This document shows positions 34,425 to 46,428 of a stretch of 64,000 nucleotides of DNA, piece after piece. Made by a program: the position numbers and the translations under genes. The first letter of the stretch is position 1; every line of letters begins with the position of its first letter. Source of the DNA: Aurifilum marmelostoma (lineage: Eukaryota > Ascomycota > Sordariomycetes > Diaporthales > Cryphonectriaceae); assembly GCA_027559495.1 (NCBI GenBank), contig JAMXSV010000019.1, forward strand, positions 558,001-622,000. The letters run 5' to 3'. The notes beneath the pieces are model-generated. The model did no database searches. It saw only the letters and a list, made by a program, of their open reading frames with translations, and was not told the origin of the DNA.

Positions 34425-36280
34425 ATGCCTTCATATTTTGGTTTGAAGGGTAGTTCCCTCCAAGCAGCGACGATATGGGCAGTTATATTGCCCTCGTATC
34501 TTCTGTAAGGCTTGCTTCTTATTCGTTAAACCGACCACAAGCTTTTGTGTCACTAACACAATGATGCAACCCTCAGTTTCGGATATAATAATGCAGTCGC
34601 TGGTGGTCTTCTCAGTCTTGACTCCTGGATCAGCACATTTCCACAAATCGACACGGCGACTACAACGGGTGCCGAAAAGGCCGCAAACTCACGGCTCCAG
34701 GGGACAGTCGTCGCGCTCTACACACTGGGCTGTTTCTTCGGCGCCCTCGACTGTATATGGCTTGGTGATAAGCTCGGCAGGAAGAGGACAATCATGTTCG
34801 GAGCCGCGGTGAACCTCATAGGGGCGCTGCTGCAGTCGTCGTCCTTCTCGCTCGGACAGCTCATCGTCGGCCGGCTGGTCGCGGGTTTCGGGTTTGGACA
34901 CCTGACGGCTACGGCACCGAACTGGCAGGCTGAGTGCTCAGCAGCTAATCACCGGGGAGCCGTTGTCCTGCTGGAGAGTGTCTTTATCAGCGGCGGTCTT
35001 GCGATCGCGGCTTGGATCTCGTTTGGGATCTCGCACTCAACTGGTTCTGTCACTTGGCGATTTCCCCTGGCGCTATCGGGATTCTGGTCCCTGATCATAC
35101 TCTTCACCACGCCTCACATGCCAGAGTCTCCCAGGTGGTTGGTCAGGAAGGGCAAGATTCATGAGGCTAAACAGACTCTCGCTGCATTGAATAGTGTCGA
35201 CGCAGAGACTGCCGATATTGCCGATAATGTTGCGGAAATTGAAGAGTCGCTCGCACTGTCGGGTCAGGCCAAGTTCACAGACATCTTCCGAAACGGCGAG
35301 TCGAGATTGCTTCATAGGACCTGCCTTGCGGCTGCAGGACAGATGTTCCAGCAGGTAATGAAGCAGCCAGCCATGATTCACAGGATGTGGCTGATAATTT
35401 ATTTTTCCTCACAGATGAGCGGCATCAATGCCTTGGCCTTCTACCAAGAAACCATCTTCGAGACTGATCTAGGCCTCCCCGCGAAGACAGCAAGGATCAT
35501 CGCCGCCTCTGTCTTCACTTGGCAGACCCTGTGCTCGCCCATCGGTGTTTTGACCGTCGATCGATTCGGCCGGCGAAAATTGATGCTATTTGCTGCAGCG
35601 GGCATGGGAGTCTGCATGGCTATCATCGCAGGCGGCTCATCGCAGCCGAATAACAATTCTGCCATTGCGGCGGCGGCAGCCTTCATCTTCATGTTCAGCT
35701 TCTTCTTCCCGACGGGTTTCCTGGGCCTGACATTCCTCTACGCCGCTGAGATTGCACCACTCAGTCATCGCTCAGGTATCACTGCTATCTCGACGGGCTC
35801 GGCGTGGCTGTTCAATTTTGTACGTTGGCTTGGCCCAAAATCTGCGCTTCATTTTCGCCAACTAACATTGTGTGTGCCATAGGTCGTGGCAGAGATTACA
35901 CCAGTAGGCTTCTCCACCATTGGATACCGATATCCTATCGTCTACGCTTGTATCAACCTCTTTCTCACATTGCCGTGTATGGAATCCTACTACTCTATGC
36001 CCGTCTTGATGATATACGAGAATATGTACTAATGTTTGAGCAAACAGCCGTCTACTTCCTCTTCCCCGAAACTAGCGGTCGTCATCTCGAAGAGGTCGAC
36101 CTGATCTTCACGCACAGCCGCAATATCTTTGATACAGTCTCCATATCCAAGAAACTTCCCAAGGGCGCAGCGGGTCGAGAGATGGCGAGACAGGATGCAG
36201 AGAAGAGGAGAAGCTCAGAAGCTAAGAATGATGGAGGGTTAGAGCCAGTTGTCTTGCACGAAAGTAATGTTGCATCTTGA
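34425..36280 (+). CDS. MFS sugar transporter
   Basis: Twelve-helix sugar:H+ symporter family, 529 aa. Exons: 34425..34504, 34577..35354, 35415..35819, 35883..35976, 36048..36280; introns 60-74 bp. The short first exon (MPSYFGLKGSSLQAA) is identified by its in-phase join to LLFGYNNAVAGG in helix 1. Signatures: DKLGRKR in loop 2-3, PESPRW before the central loop, QQMSGINALAFYQ in helix 7 (created by splicing out an in-frame 60 bp intron), DRFGRRK, and PETSGRHLEEVD at the end. The cytosolic tail is charged. Family members carry hexoses, disaccharides or related polyols across the plasma membrane; the substrate is not deducible here. All joins are consistent, so the gene is intact, unlike the MFS remnant at 16-17 kb. 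Confidence 0.9.
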
Positions 36281-37171
36281 GCATAGGGAGGAAAAGGTCG
36301 AGTCAATTTGGAATTAGGAACGAGCCCTTGAAGATCATAGCTGCATGCATCACATCTTTTCAAAGGCTTAGAGGTTGAAGAGCAGTCAGACTATCATAAC
36401 AAATCGCTAAACCCGCTTATCATGAAGATGGCAGAGTGCTAGTACTTTGGGTGTTCCAACCTCCAGAATAAACACTGGAAGGCCCGGGCGCGGGTTGAGC
36501 TTGTGAATGCTGTGTTTCTGACCTGACCATACATTATTAGTGTAATCATATGGAATTAACGAGAGCTATCCAGAATATGGACCAGTAGAGGTAGCTTGTA
36601 CTTTATTGTCACCAGTGAGTCACTGTAAATGTAGCCTATTGAATTATCCTGCAGGTCATAGTGAAGCACCTTTCCCTACCCTTCGTTGACTTTCTATTCC
36701 TTTCATTTGTTCCAATAGACATTGTTCCCAAAGGTCTGTGCCTTGTTCCAGAACATGACACTCAAATTTCATCCTTTTCATTAGACCTATTGTTGAGCTC
36801 TATCAACTGATTGTGGACAATCCACGCATAGTCGAAGACGCCAGAAAGAACCACATAAAGGGCACGCAGAGGAAAGCATAGTCACATAGTGACTTGAAGC
36901 TTGGATTCACTGACAGGCTGATTAGTGCGGTAGGCAACACTATATAATAGGGGTTGCTTTCAGCGGTTCTCAGGAAGATTGAACAAACTCAAACCACAAC
37001 ACAACCTGCTTGAGCATCCAATCCACCATATCTTCCAGGCCACACCCAGCTTGAGACCACACCTGCTCATCCTCCCAACTAGGGATTAATTTGTACCACT
37101 CCCGTACACCCATCTCCCACCACTATATCAACAAGCAGACATATCCGCTGCCTGCAGCAGATTCGCCCAAT
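36281..37171. other. Spacer, no gene recognised
   Basis: About 0.9 kb with A/T-rich parts and no credible exon; the last 250 bases are CA-rich and look like the 5' leader of the gene starting at 37172. Confidence 0.45.
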
Positions 37172-38387
37172 ATGAATGTCAACGGTATCAGGTAAGCGAA
37201 TACACCTCACTCGCCGTGACCGTAAAACCTTGTCCGTTTTACTGAAAAGAGTCCTCATCTCTTGTAGGACCCTGATCGAGAGTGTCCGATTCGACCTCGA
37301 CCTATTCCTCGACCGTCGTTGGGTTGACATTGCCGCCCAGGATGAGTACGTCTTCCACAGCAGCAGCCCTACCGCAAATTTCGAGAAACTAATCATGTCG
37401 CAGCGGTACTTTCCCGCTCAGGGCCACTGTCCGCTCGGCTGTGGACCTAGCAGAAGCTATTATTCGACGCAGTCTGCGATATAACGCCCGTATGGGCGCA
37501 AGTGGCCGTGAGGAGCTCCAGCTGGAGCTGGTGGAAATCGTCGAATTGGCCATAATCACGGCTATCAACAGGGCCAACCGCTCCACAGCCGTCGTCACTC
37601 ACCCTCGGTAATTACCTGAGGCCTTCCCTCCCCCCTCGACGGTCTCGAAGGCTGAATATGTGCTGACATATATCATAACAGCTATTCGGTGCCTCGACAA
37701 GATGTGACTGGGGTCTTCCTTCCCTTCGCGCGCAACAGCCTGGAGGTGCTCGATTTCGAGATGCGAAACAGGCGTATTGGTATTCCGCGCGAGGCCGTTG
37801 AAGCTCACGCTGCCGAGGTTCTCAATCCGGTTATCAGGGCTGCAGACGAAGCGGAGAACAATGACGAAGATGAAGGGGATGAAGACCGGCCGGCCGCAGA
37901 AGCGCCTCTACTGAATCCCAACGCTGGCAGAATATTCTGTCCTTATCCACGTTGCCAGGCTTCCTTCCCCGCCAACCGTGCCGACGCACGCCGAGATCAC
38001 CTGTCCAGCTTCCACGACTACTACGAGCCCGGCGACCCAAAGGCGAACTCAGTGTCCGAGACCCACCTCAAGCGGGCCCAGAAACAAGTCACCATTGCTC
38101 GTCTGGTCCGCGCCCGCGGAGCACTGAACTACCTCAGGAGCCGGCTTCGTGCGGGCGAGAATAGGCTGCGTGCGCTCAACCCTGCTTACAGGGCCACGCA
38201 CGGGCTGAGTGCGGGACTTGCACTCCCACCCGAGAATGTTGACGAGGCGGCGCTGGCGAGGCTCACCAAGATGGAGCTTGTTCGTCTTCTCATCTCTGCT
38301 CGTCTCGAGCTGCAGAGAGGTTGGCAGACCGAGGTCACAAGAGTTCAGGCTGAAGTTGCTAGGCTCGAGGCACTTCGCCGTCGGTAG
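37172..38387 (+). CDS. Hypothetical protein with degenerate C2H2-like finger and coiled coil
   Basis: 335 aa, four exons (37172..37191, 37268..37345, 37404..37607, 37682..38387), all phase-consistent. The first exon codes only seven residues (MNVNGIR). I do not recognise the family. Visible parts: a helical N-terminal half (VDLAEAIIRRSLRYNAR), an acidic stretch (NNDEDEGDED), a zinc-finger-like motif FCPYPRC followed by DHLSSFH, giving CX4CX14HX4H spacing that is wider than classical C2H2, and a C-terminal Arg/Leu-rich coiled coil (MELVRLLISARLELQRG to the end). It could be a nucleic-acid-binding or chromatin-associated protein, but that is inference from the finger alone. No signal peptide. 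Confidence 0.75.
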
Positions 38388-40645
38388 TGGTTGGTAATAT
38401 CTAAACAGAAAAGCGAGGCAGACAAGATTTTCTCATCTTCGAGTATGGTAGTCATCATGATGAGCTAAAAGCTTAAAATGAGCCTAAGAGCAAACCTTTT
38501 GTATTCAACAACATGGCCCCCCGGGTAGGATCATCCTCTACCATGTGACATAGTCTTCTCGTTACAATCCTCTGTGATTGTAGAGAATTTTCAAATGTTT
38601 AGTTAATATATTCTACGGAATGTGTGTATGATAGAACCTCTTGGTGGACGCTGTTGTCGTGGTGCACACGGATGTCAGGCCCGTACACGTGTGTGATTGT
38701 CTTCGTTCTTGGGTTGTTGATCATATTGAACCCACCTTCGCTCTACTGTCCAGAGCTTACAGTATCAAGACTCAACATGCTGTGCAGCTACGACGCATTG
38801 ACAAGCCAGCTCAACGAGAGAAGCATCCTTTTCACTGAGCAGTTTGCTGGAATTCTCATGTTGCATAGCAGACAATTTTCTTGTCATTATGCCGTTGTAA
38901 GACCTTGCTGAGGAAGTAATCCATTCTTTCCACAGCACGAAACACTGTATGCAAAAGGGCAAATGATTCGAGGTTCATGTATCATGATATAATCACTATT
39001 ATACACACCATTGGTAGTGGAATGCAAGGAGCCATGTCTCTGTAGTACCCTATGACTTGCCTGTACCATTTTGATTTTTTACGTGTGTTTTGCCAGGTTA
39101 TACATTACAAATAAGCACCTCGCGCATCAGGTCCTCATGTTCTGTTCCTGCCGTCGTCAACTGCGAGGAGGCATGTGGGAGAAGCTGCCGTACATATGTC
39201 GTGAAATGGTTAAATCGATGATCTCACAGTTCCTAGACTGAACACTGGCTATTGACAAAGGTCACGAGCAGGATCAGAAGCTAGGGTGGTGTCTCGAGAC
39301 TGATCCTTCACCAAAAATGGCACTTGGCGCAACGGCGGTGTTCTCGATCCCTCACTACTTAGTAGCGCAGGCCTAGATCATCGTCTAGACAAGATGTTGG
39401 TCATCAGGTCCAGCAATTATGTAGGAGTCTGCAGCGCAAAGGTTCCTCCTAGGTGATATGTTAACGACGAACGTGGACGCTAGGAACTCCGAGACCTTCA
39501 GGCACAGTCTACATGTGAAGGTGTCGGCGCCACCAAGGACAAGAGACCGTGTATATATATCTCCTCAGGACATCCCAATCCTCCATAGACAAAACCTCTC
39601 TCTTCTCCATGCTTCACTTCCTGCACTTAACTACCGAGTTCGATCCACGCGATTCCCTGCATGAGCTTTCACACTGTCGACCATGGCCGGACCGCCTCAC
39701 AGGACACGCTAGGCCCTAGAACCATCAACAGCCTGCATACAGCTTTCACAACTGCTTCCACCGAGCATCCTGATGAGACGGCGAGCGCTGGGCTGTGGTC
39801 GCCGACGCCGAGTCTGCTGTCCCGAATCGATACCTGCCAGAAACGACCCCCAGTGACGAGCCGCCTCATCTCTCTGGGCTAGGCCGGAGCAAACTTCTGT
39901 AGCTCTCCGATCAGCGCACGTCTGATGTTTTCCCAACCAGTGCCCTCTTTTCAACTCTCACTAGATATTCCGATGGCGATGGCGACGTCCATCTCGATGC
40001 AATAGTTTTCGCTCTCGGCCTCTACAAACATGCGGCCTCAGAGGCACGATGGCCTGCAGCAGAGGCCTATAATAGCTGAGGCTTTGTTGTCCATGGGACA
40101 CCAGGTCCTCAAATTGAAACGAAGCTGCCTCGCTGCACAGCAACTTTGTTCTGTCAGACAACCTGCCCATATTCAAACGCGGCGCGAGGAGGCGTATTAT
40201 GACTCTCCCTCAAAGTTCTCGATAAATTTTGACAGTCTTGTAATCACCTCACTATTGCGCTGTGGGTGCGGAGTATGACCCTTTTTGCGGCCTTTTTGAG
40301 CATCGCAGGCGAAGCGTCACACCAGAATGCTCTTTTCGCTCTGTTGAGGACTCGCCCAGGAGAAGGAGTGTGACTTCACGGTATATGACTTCGACATTAT
40401 TATGCTACTGGCGACCATCGTGCGTTTCCAATCGACCTATATACTATCCATCATTCGTTTATGAGTTGCAATGCAGTGCATCAACAGTTCGAGATACAGA
40501 AAATTGTAGCCCTGGTTGCTGGGCGGCATTGAAGTAGTTATCGCATGTTATGGAATCAATCATTGCTCGAAGAACAGTCAGATTTCATCGTGAACGACCA
40601 GAGAGCACGAAATCGTCTCGCCTTGCGTTTGCACAAAGACCTAGT
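38388..40645. other. 2.2 kb intergenic region
   Basis: No gene I can support. Short frames at 38.6-39.0 and 39.66-40.3 kb lack domains or sensible joins. Sequence just before 40646 is the 3' flank of the cupin gene. Confidence 0.45.
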
Positions 40646-41484
40646 TCACTCGAGCTTCTGTTTCGCCGGCAGGAACAGCTTCGCAATGAGTCCAAAGACC
40701 GTCACAAACTACCCCATGCGTCAGCCATTTCCGAGACAACAAAGGAGCTCGTGGAATATCGACAACCATATCCACCGTCAAAAATTAGGGCGCAAGGGGG
40801 AATGAGAAGCACTGCACTCACCGCGACATCGAATCCCTTCCAGCCGAGCCCCAGCGCCGGATATCCATCGCCGTCATAAAATGCCCTCATCGAATGCAGG
40901 AACGGTGAAGGCCAACCTAGAGCAACGAGATCGTTGAAAAAACTGCAATAACGTGCCCCTCGTCCCAGCAGGCCAAGGTCAGCAAGGCAGCTCAAAGCCG
41001 AAACATGCAAAACAAAGGGGAAAGGACCAGCGGAAAGAGAAAAGAAAGCAGCCTCACGCAGCCTTATAGTCCCCAGGAGGATCCGCCCGCTCCCGAACCA
41101 CCACCCTCTCGCCCTCAAAGCCAGCAATCGAATGCACGGCATACACAGGAATGAACATGTTCCCACCGGCCTCCACAATAGTCTCCTTGCCGTCGACGGT
41201 GAACTTGACGCGGCCCTCGATGACAGTCATGAGCTCTGAATGTCGCTTGTGCCAGTGCGGGGGCACCAAAAAGGGTGCCACGCCTGGCTTGTCGGCCTCA
41301 CAGACGGCTTCGGCTTGCCAGCGCTCGAGGGAGTCGGGAGGCTGGGAGGGGTCGAAGAGGAGGTTCATGTACGTTCCCTGTTGGTGTCAGGCTCGTGAAA
41401 GGTAATATTCTATTGACTTAAGCGGAGTCGGAGGTTGGTTACCTTGCCCATCTGTAGGGTCTTAAAAATCTGTGGTCCGCTCAT
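40646..41484 (-). CDS. Cupin-2 domain protein
   Basis: Small single-cupin protein, 181 aa, four exons on minus: 41443..41484, 41058..41377, 40822..40942, 40646..40708; introns 65, 115 and 113 bp. The first (MSGPQIFKTLQMGK) and last (FVTVFGLIAKLFLPAKQK) coding exons are short and were found by in-phase joins. Cupin motif 1 is visible as PPHWHKRHSELMTVIEG (metal-binding His, His and Glu), and motif 2 as GGNMFIPVYAVHSI. The C-terminal part (FFNDLVALGWPSPF, then RAFYDGDGYPAL) resembles fungal cupin proteins that end in a hydrophobic tail segment. It is not the gentisate-dioxygenase type, which has two cupins. Substrate unknown; possibly a small dioxygenase, isomerase or sugar-binding protein. Confidence 0.85.
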
Positions 41485-42057
41485 GGTCCTTGGCCTCTGG
41501 TACTGAACCCGATGGCGCGTGTTGACACGATGATACGCAGGTGTATCTTAGGCGGCGGCGTAAAATTGAAGGCACAAGAATGACGAACAAAGAAAGTCGA
41601 CAATTTCATATATAAATGAAAGAACAAGCCTCATGAAAACCACAGCAGAGGGACACTTTTGCGAGAGAGGGCCTTGATCGGCCCCCAAACCCCCAAACGG
41701 GGCACCATCCCCTCCCCGGTTTGCACTTGTGACAGCGCTTACATCTGTGGGCAGGTTCAGCAGTATTGAATTTGCTAGCTTCTGATGGATCAAAACCAGT
41801 AGGATGAAGCTTAACGGATTGTGCTATCTACAGATCAGGTTATTGATAGGGGGTGCATACAGCTCTAATCTACTAGATCAGGTCGGTTTGCCGCTAGATT
41901 TGATTGCATGATGATTTGCTGAGGTGATCATATGGGTCTCGAAGGATGGTAGGCAGGATGGGCATGACGGGGGGGGACCTTTAGCAATGTATCATGGACC
42001 AAGTGTCTGTTTTATGTGATGATAGAATATCCACGTCCATATTCTGGTATATATGCC
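41485..42057. other. Spacer with candidate TATA element
   Basis: Between the cupin gene promoter and the 3' end of the peptidase gene. A TATATA element at about 41608-41616, inside TTTCATATATAAATGAAA, lies 125 bp upstream of the cupin start. Otherwise nothing recognised. Confidence 0.4.
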
Positions 42058-43743
42058 TCACCTCCAGGCATTGTCCCAACCACCCTGCTCTACAGCAAAG
42101 GCGATGGCCAATTCGGAGAACCTCGCCATATGCTGTTCACACCATATATCAGTCACGTTGCAATGTTGGGCCCAGCCTGCAAGGGAGACAAGAAGAGATA
42201 GGACGAAGGGCGGCACTCACATCAATAGAAAAGTACCCAGTCTCGTCATCGACCGTCATCTTGTCATTGACGGTATGGACATACGGGTCAAACTCGCCCG
42301 GATAGCCGCCCGCGACTGGGTTGCCTTCAGCTGCAAACGTCGATGGGAAGCCCAGCTTGGTGTAGGACATGTAATCAGAGCCGGCGCCGCTGCGGAAAAT
42401 ATATTCTGTCAGCTTCCTAGCAAGACTGAAGTTTGCATGACAATGATGCGAACCGAGGTGCAGAAGCGGGAATGACTTACGGCATCAGCTCATATACGCT
42501 TGTCGGGATGGAGATGTAAGCCTCGCTCAGCTCCACGGCCCACTTGGTTAGTGGGGCGTCTGCGTCTGTCTTGATGAAGCCGATGCTCTCTGTGGCGTTG
42601 CGGGCGATGAAGGCGGTCATGTCCTGTTGTGATCGAGGTCAGCCGTAGCCTCACTTTGGTCAAGACAGCGCAGGAAGGAAGGGGATCGCACAAATTCCAT
42701 CATGGCTCCGATCTTGGCGCCCTCCTTCTTCTTATACGCTGCTATGTCCTGGCTCCCCAGCAGCCCGCCCTCCTCCGCTGCATACCAATGGAATTCTACA
42801 GGCCCGTCCTTGGGCACAAAGCCGCTCAGCGCCAGCACACGGAACGCCTCCAGTATGCTCACCGTGCCCGAACAGTCATCGTCTGCACCTGGCGCCGGCA
42901 GCAGCGGGAACAGGTAATTGGCCGAGTCCTGATGGGCGCCGATGATGGTCAGGGGCTTGTCGAAGTCGCGGATCTTGGGCTCAAAGCGGGCAATGATAGA
43001 AGACTGTGGGAAACGATGGGTGAAGTACTCGAGGGAGATGTGGGTGTGGAAGGGGGACTCGGCGATGATGGACTGGATGTGATCGTGCAGCCACTGCGAG
43101 CTCTCCTCGCCGGTGGGCCCGCCGTAGTAGCGGTTGTAGTACGAGGTCATGTGCTCGAGGACGTCGTGCATACGCTTGGTCGAGACCTTGGGGAAGAGCG
43201 GCTTGATGAGCCTTTGGTGGGTCAAATTTGGGAGGTCTGGTCCCATGACTGTGTCAGTAGTGCTCTCGCAGGAGGCAAAGGAAGAAGAGGCAAAGGGCGC
43301 TGCTTACTGGCTTTCCCTGCCCAGGTGTTCACAGGATCCTTGTATAGATCTTGGTGATCGGTGATATCCATAAACTTCTTGCCCGCTCTCCTGAGCTTCA
43401 GCTTGTCCCCCTCGGTCATCCACTCCGGCTCGGGCTGCCCCAACACGTGGATCAGGCGTCGTTCAGCGAGCTGTGCGGCCAGTTCTGGCTGAAGAGAGAT
43501 GAGTGCATCGACTGGGTCGGTATGGGCAATCAGGGCAGCCAGAATGCTATCATCGACGACAATTTCCCCCTGAGCGTCGGTATAGAGATCGGCGGCAGCG
43601 GTATTGTCGTGGTGCTCGTGGTCATGGCTTGAGGAGGGCGGCGCAAGGACGAGCTGGCCAACCTGACGTGGAGATGGAGAGCTCACCACATGCTGCGAGA
43701 GAGTCAGCAGGAATAGCAAGTGGGAGGGCGCTAGGGAGCGCAT
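42058..43743 (-). CDS. Secreted M28 family aminopeptidase
   Basis: Zinc aminopeptidase of the fungal leucine aminopeptidase type (M28), 455 aa. Exons on minus: 43308..43743, 42692..43236, 42481..42623, 42221..42389, 42058..42132. A signal peptide covers about residues 1-21; a propeptide follows, with a His/Asp-rich patch. The two-zinc site is complete: GAHQDS (His, then catalytic Asp), GADDDCSG (bridging Asp), AAEEGGLLGS (catalytic Glu and ligand Glu), MEFDMT (Asp, formed by splicing exon 2 to 3) and YVHTVNDKM (His). It removes N-terminal residues from peptides outside the cell. The acceptor of exon 2 could be 43236 or 43248, changing four residues; 43236 fits branch-site spacing better. No inhibitor or second protease lies nearby. 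Confidence 0.92.
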
Positions 43744-46428
43744 TGTTGCAAGAGAGATGTGGTGATGATCTGTAGAAGGTAGGTGTTCAACCCATCTACC
43801 ACATCAAGCGTATGGTGTTGAAACTCTTGGGAGGGATTACTCGAATCGCCCAGCCAACAAGACTCGTGGACTTGGGTTAGAGTGAGTGTGTCACTGAGGC
43901 AGCTGCACTGATGACGAGCCAGCGGATGGATAACAGCTCCGTCCACAGGGGTCCCGCCTGTCAGCACTCAGGAACTATAAGCATTTCCGCTGATAGGACT
44001 AGATAAGCACAGAATCCTGGCCCCTGTCTATTTGTCCACAGGCTCAAAGCGCTGATGGTTCCCAACCCCAGGGAAATTTGGGTTGGCGGGGAAGGGGGTT
44101 GGTGTCCAGCCTCGTCTTCATTTTTCTTTGTCTTTCTCTGCACTTTAATACTGCTTGGGGCGAGATTCCAGCACCTCATGATTACTACTGATCTTGGTAA
44201 TATCATGCATTGGATCATGGAACAGGGCAGGTCTTCCCCGGTATCAAAAGGTGGCTGGGAGGCTGCATAAGGATCTTGTCGAGTGTCCTTCACTCCACAG
44301 ACAGCCATCTTCAGCGCCTGCTGCCCTCTTCTTTAGAAGCTGGTGTACTTATCCACAGAATAAGCAAAATTTTCAAATATATCAATCTGCTTTTAAGAGA
44401 CATGGCCATGATCCATCTGAGAATCAATACTGTCCGTGCGGAAGAATGGCTGGCACCAACCTCTCAACATGGACGGGTGAGACACCAAATGACGGGGGTG
44501 CTACAGCTACACAGGAGCAGGTAACGACTAGCAGCCAAGGTACACCTTCATTGAGAGCTCCAATTATTGCGTATTTGGACAAAAGTAAAATTATGAGTGA
44601 GACACAAACAGGAAGTGAGAAAAGCTCATGTACAATTAGTTAAGAGATCATTTGCACCATATACAGCTGCTATAATGACAGTCTACCAAGTCGCACTCGC
44701 AGAGGAAAGGTTCAAACTCAGTGGGCAAGACACTATTGCGACATCTGGAGGTATGCCATTCCCCGCCACCCCCAGTCAGTCATCCAATGCCCCCAGCACG
44801 GCCAAGGCCCTTGTGATCAAGAGGCCATACTCAGCATAGTTTGCGACGAATTACATTAACCACTCTCTGGAAGTAAAGCCATTCGATACTCATTATATGT
44901 GCCTAGTCACAACAGGTCTTGGAAACAGGCGCTCCCCTGGTTTGCTGCTACAACGGTGCCGTGACCCGAGGACGGAGCGGGACGGGAGGGGGCGCCGGCA
45001 CGCTTTCTAATAGGTGCTGGCTTATCTACAGACCTTGCTCCCCTGACTAAAGCTTGAATCAGATGAGAGCCAGGCGCGCTGGTGTATGATGCGGGAGTGG
45101 CTGAGCAGCAGGCGCCAAACAGAGCAAGATGGCGAAACGTAGAGAGTCTCGACAGCCCGTCTTCTGCTTCGCGATTTTGCCCGTCTCGCTCCGTTCTTTA
45201 TGCACTGCGCTGCCTCAAAATTCGGCCGAGGTAGGGAACATGCGGACAGAAAACGCCCGAATGACCCGAGAGAGAGAGAGAGAGAATAATTTTAGCCAAG
45301 ACGAGGGGTAGAGAAAAGGTACCATGATCATCTGTGCCCCTCTTCACAGCCACAGAGAGGCAGCTGGTCGCCATCGAGGCAGCCTTGTGAGTGGCCACGC
45401 CTTGAGGGGCACTACTATGCTTTTCAGCACACAGAGTGTGGCGAGTGAGGCGGTGCACTTCTCCCAGCGTGACGTCGGTGGGGAAAATAACAAGGAACAA
45501 AACTGTACAGGCCGTACAGGCTGCAGTGACAACGTTTTGCTGGAGAGCTGGGAGGACTATCCAATCCAGGGTGGAGATCAGGACAGTAGCATCCCATGAA
45601 ACATAACAGGGGCTCCCCATCCAACAGATGAAGTCATACCTGAGGGGGGGCCGCGGGCCATGCGCTATATGCAGTGCGATGGCAGACAAGGCAGATAATG
45701 CTCCTGCAGCATACTTGTGGTGTGGGGGGCTGGTTGATTCGGTTGTGGTGCAAGAATTCCTGAGGTGGGTTTTTTTGAGTTCAAGTGACTGAGTGGGTCG
45801 GCATGCAACCTGCGTCCCGTCCCTGATTTGCAGCCATCGCCTTCCATGCCACACTATGATGCTGTACCAGGATGCCGGCTATGCCCATCCACCATCCCGA
45901 GTGTTCAAAGCCAAAAATAAGGAGGCCAAAAAAATAAAATAAACAGAAACATTCCTCTTCTACCTGGTTCCTTGCGATCGTCAGGCCATCTCCACTACCT
46001 TGGCAACAAGGTTATAATAGATGGCCGGCCCTATGTCATTTTAATATCGAGCGTCCCGAAGAGAAGCCCTGCCTTCATCACTGGTGCCAAATTACACCAC
46101 CACCACTTTTCATATATCTCAAACACTTATACCAGGCTTCTTGCAGGAAGAAGAGTTTCACGACCCCAACTTCTTCTTCCCTTTCGTCACATGAGCCACA
46201 CATACACACTCACACTCCCACACACCTTCTATTATTATTATTAATTTTTGTTCCCACTACACATCTGACGGCTTCGTACCCCCAAGAAGACAGTTTCGTC
46301 CCAAGATTTTGAGTTCCTACTTTCCGTCTATACGCCGGTCCTGCTGAGCCAAGCAGACACTCGGTCAGCATACCGCGGCGCCGGAAGGTCGCCGGCCAGG
46401 GAGGAGAGAAGAGGTCGAATACCAAAAG
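43744..46428. other. 2.7 kb intergenic region
   Basis: No gene supported. It includes a 219-codon minus frame at 45198-45854 without recognisable domains (treated as chance), a (GA)n run at about 45270-45287, and T/A-rich and CA-rich promoter-like sequence from 46080 to 46250 ahead of the gene at 46429. Confidence 0.45.

Noticed and set aside
40550..40879. 109-codon plus-strand frame that reads like protein
   Set aside because: It is antisense to the last coding exons of the cupin gene, whose minus-strand joins restore a family-typical C-terminus.
44194..44643. 149-codon plus-strand frame
   Set aside because: No domain or convincing splice partners; probably chance.
45270..45290. GA-repeat tract as a possible regulatory element
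   Set aside because: Simple microsatellite with no gene start nearby.
45198..45854. 218-codon minus-strand frame
   Set aside because: No domain, poor protein-like composition, and no supporting splice or promoter context.
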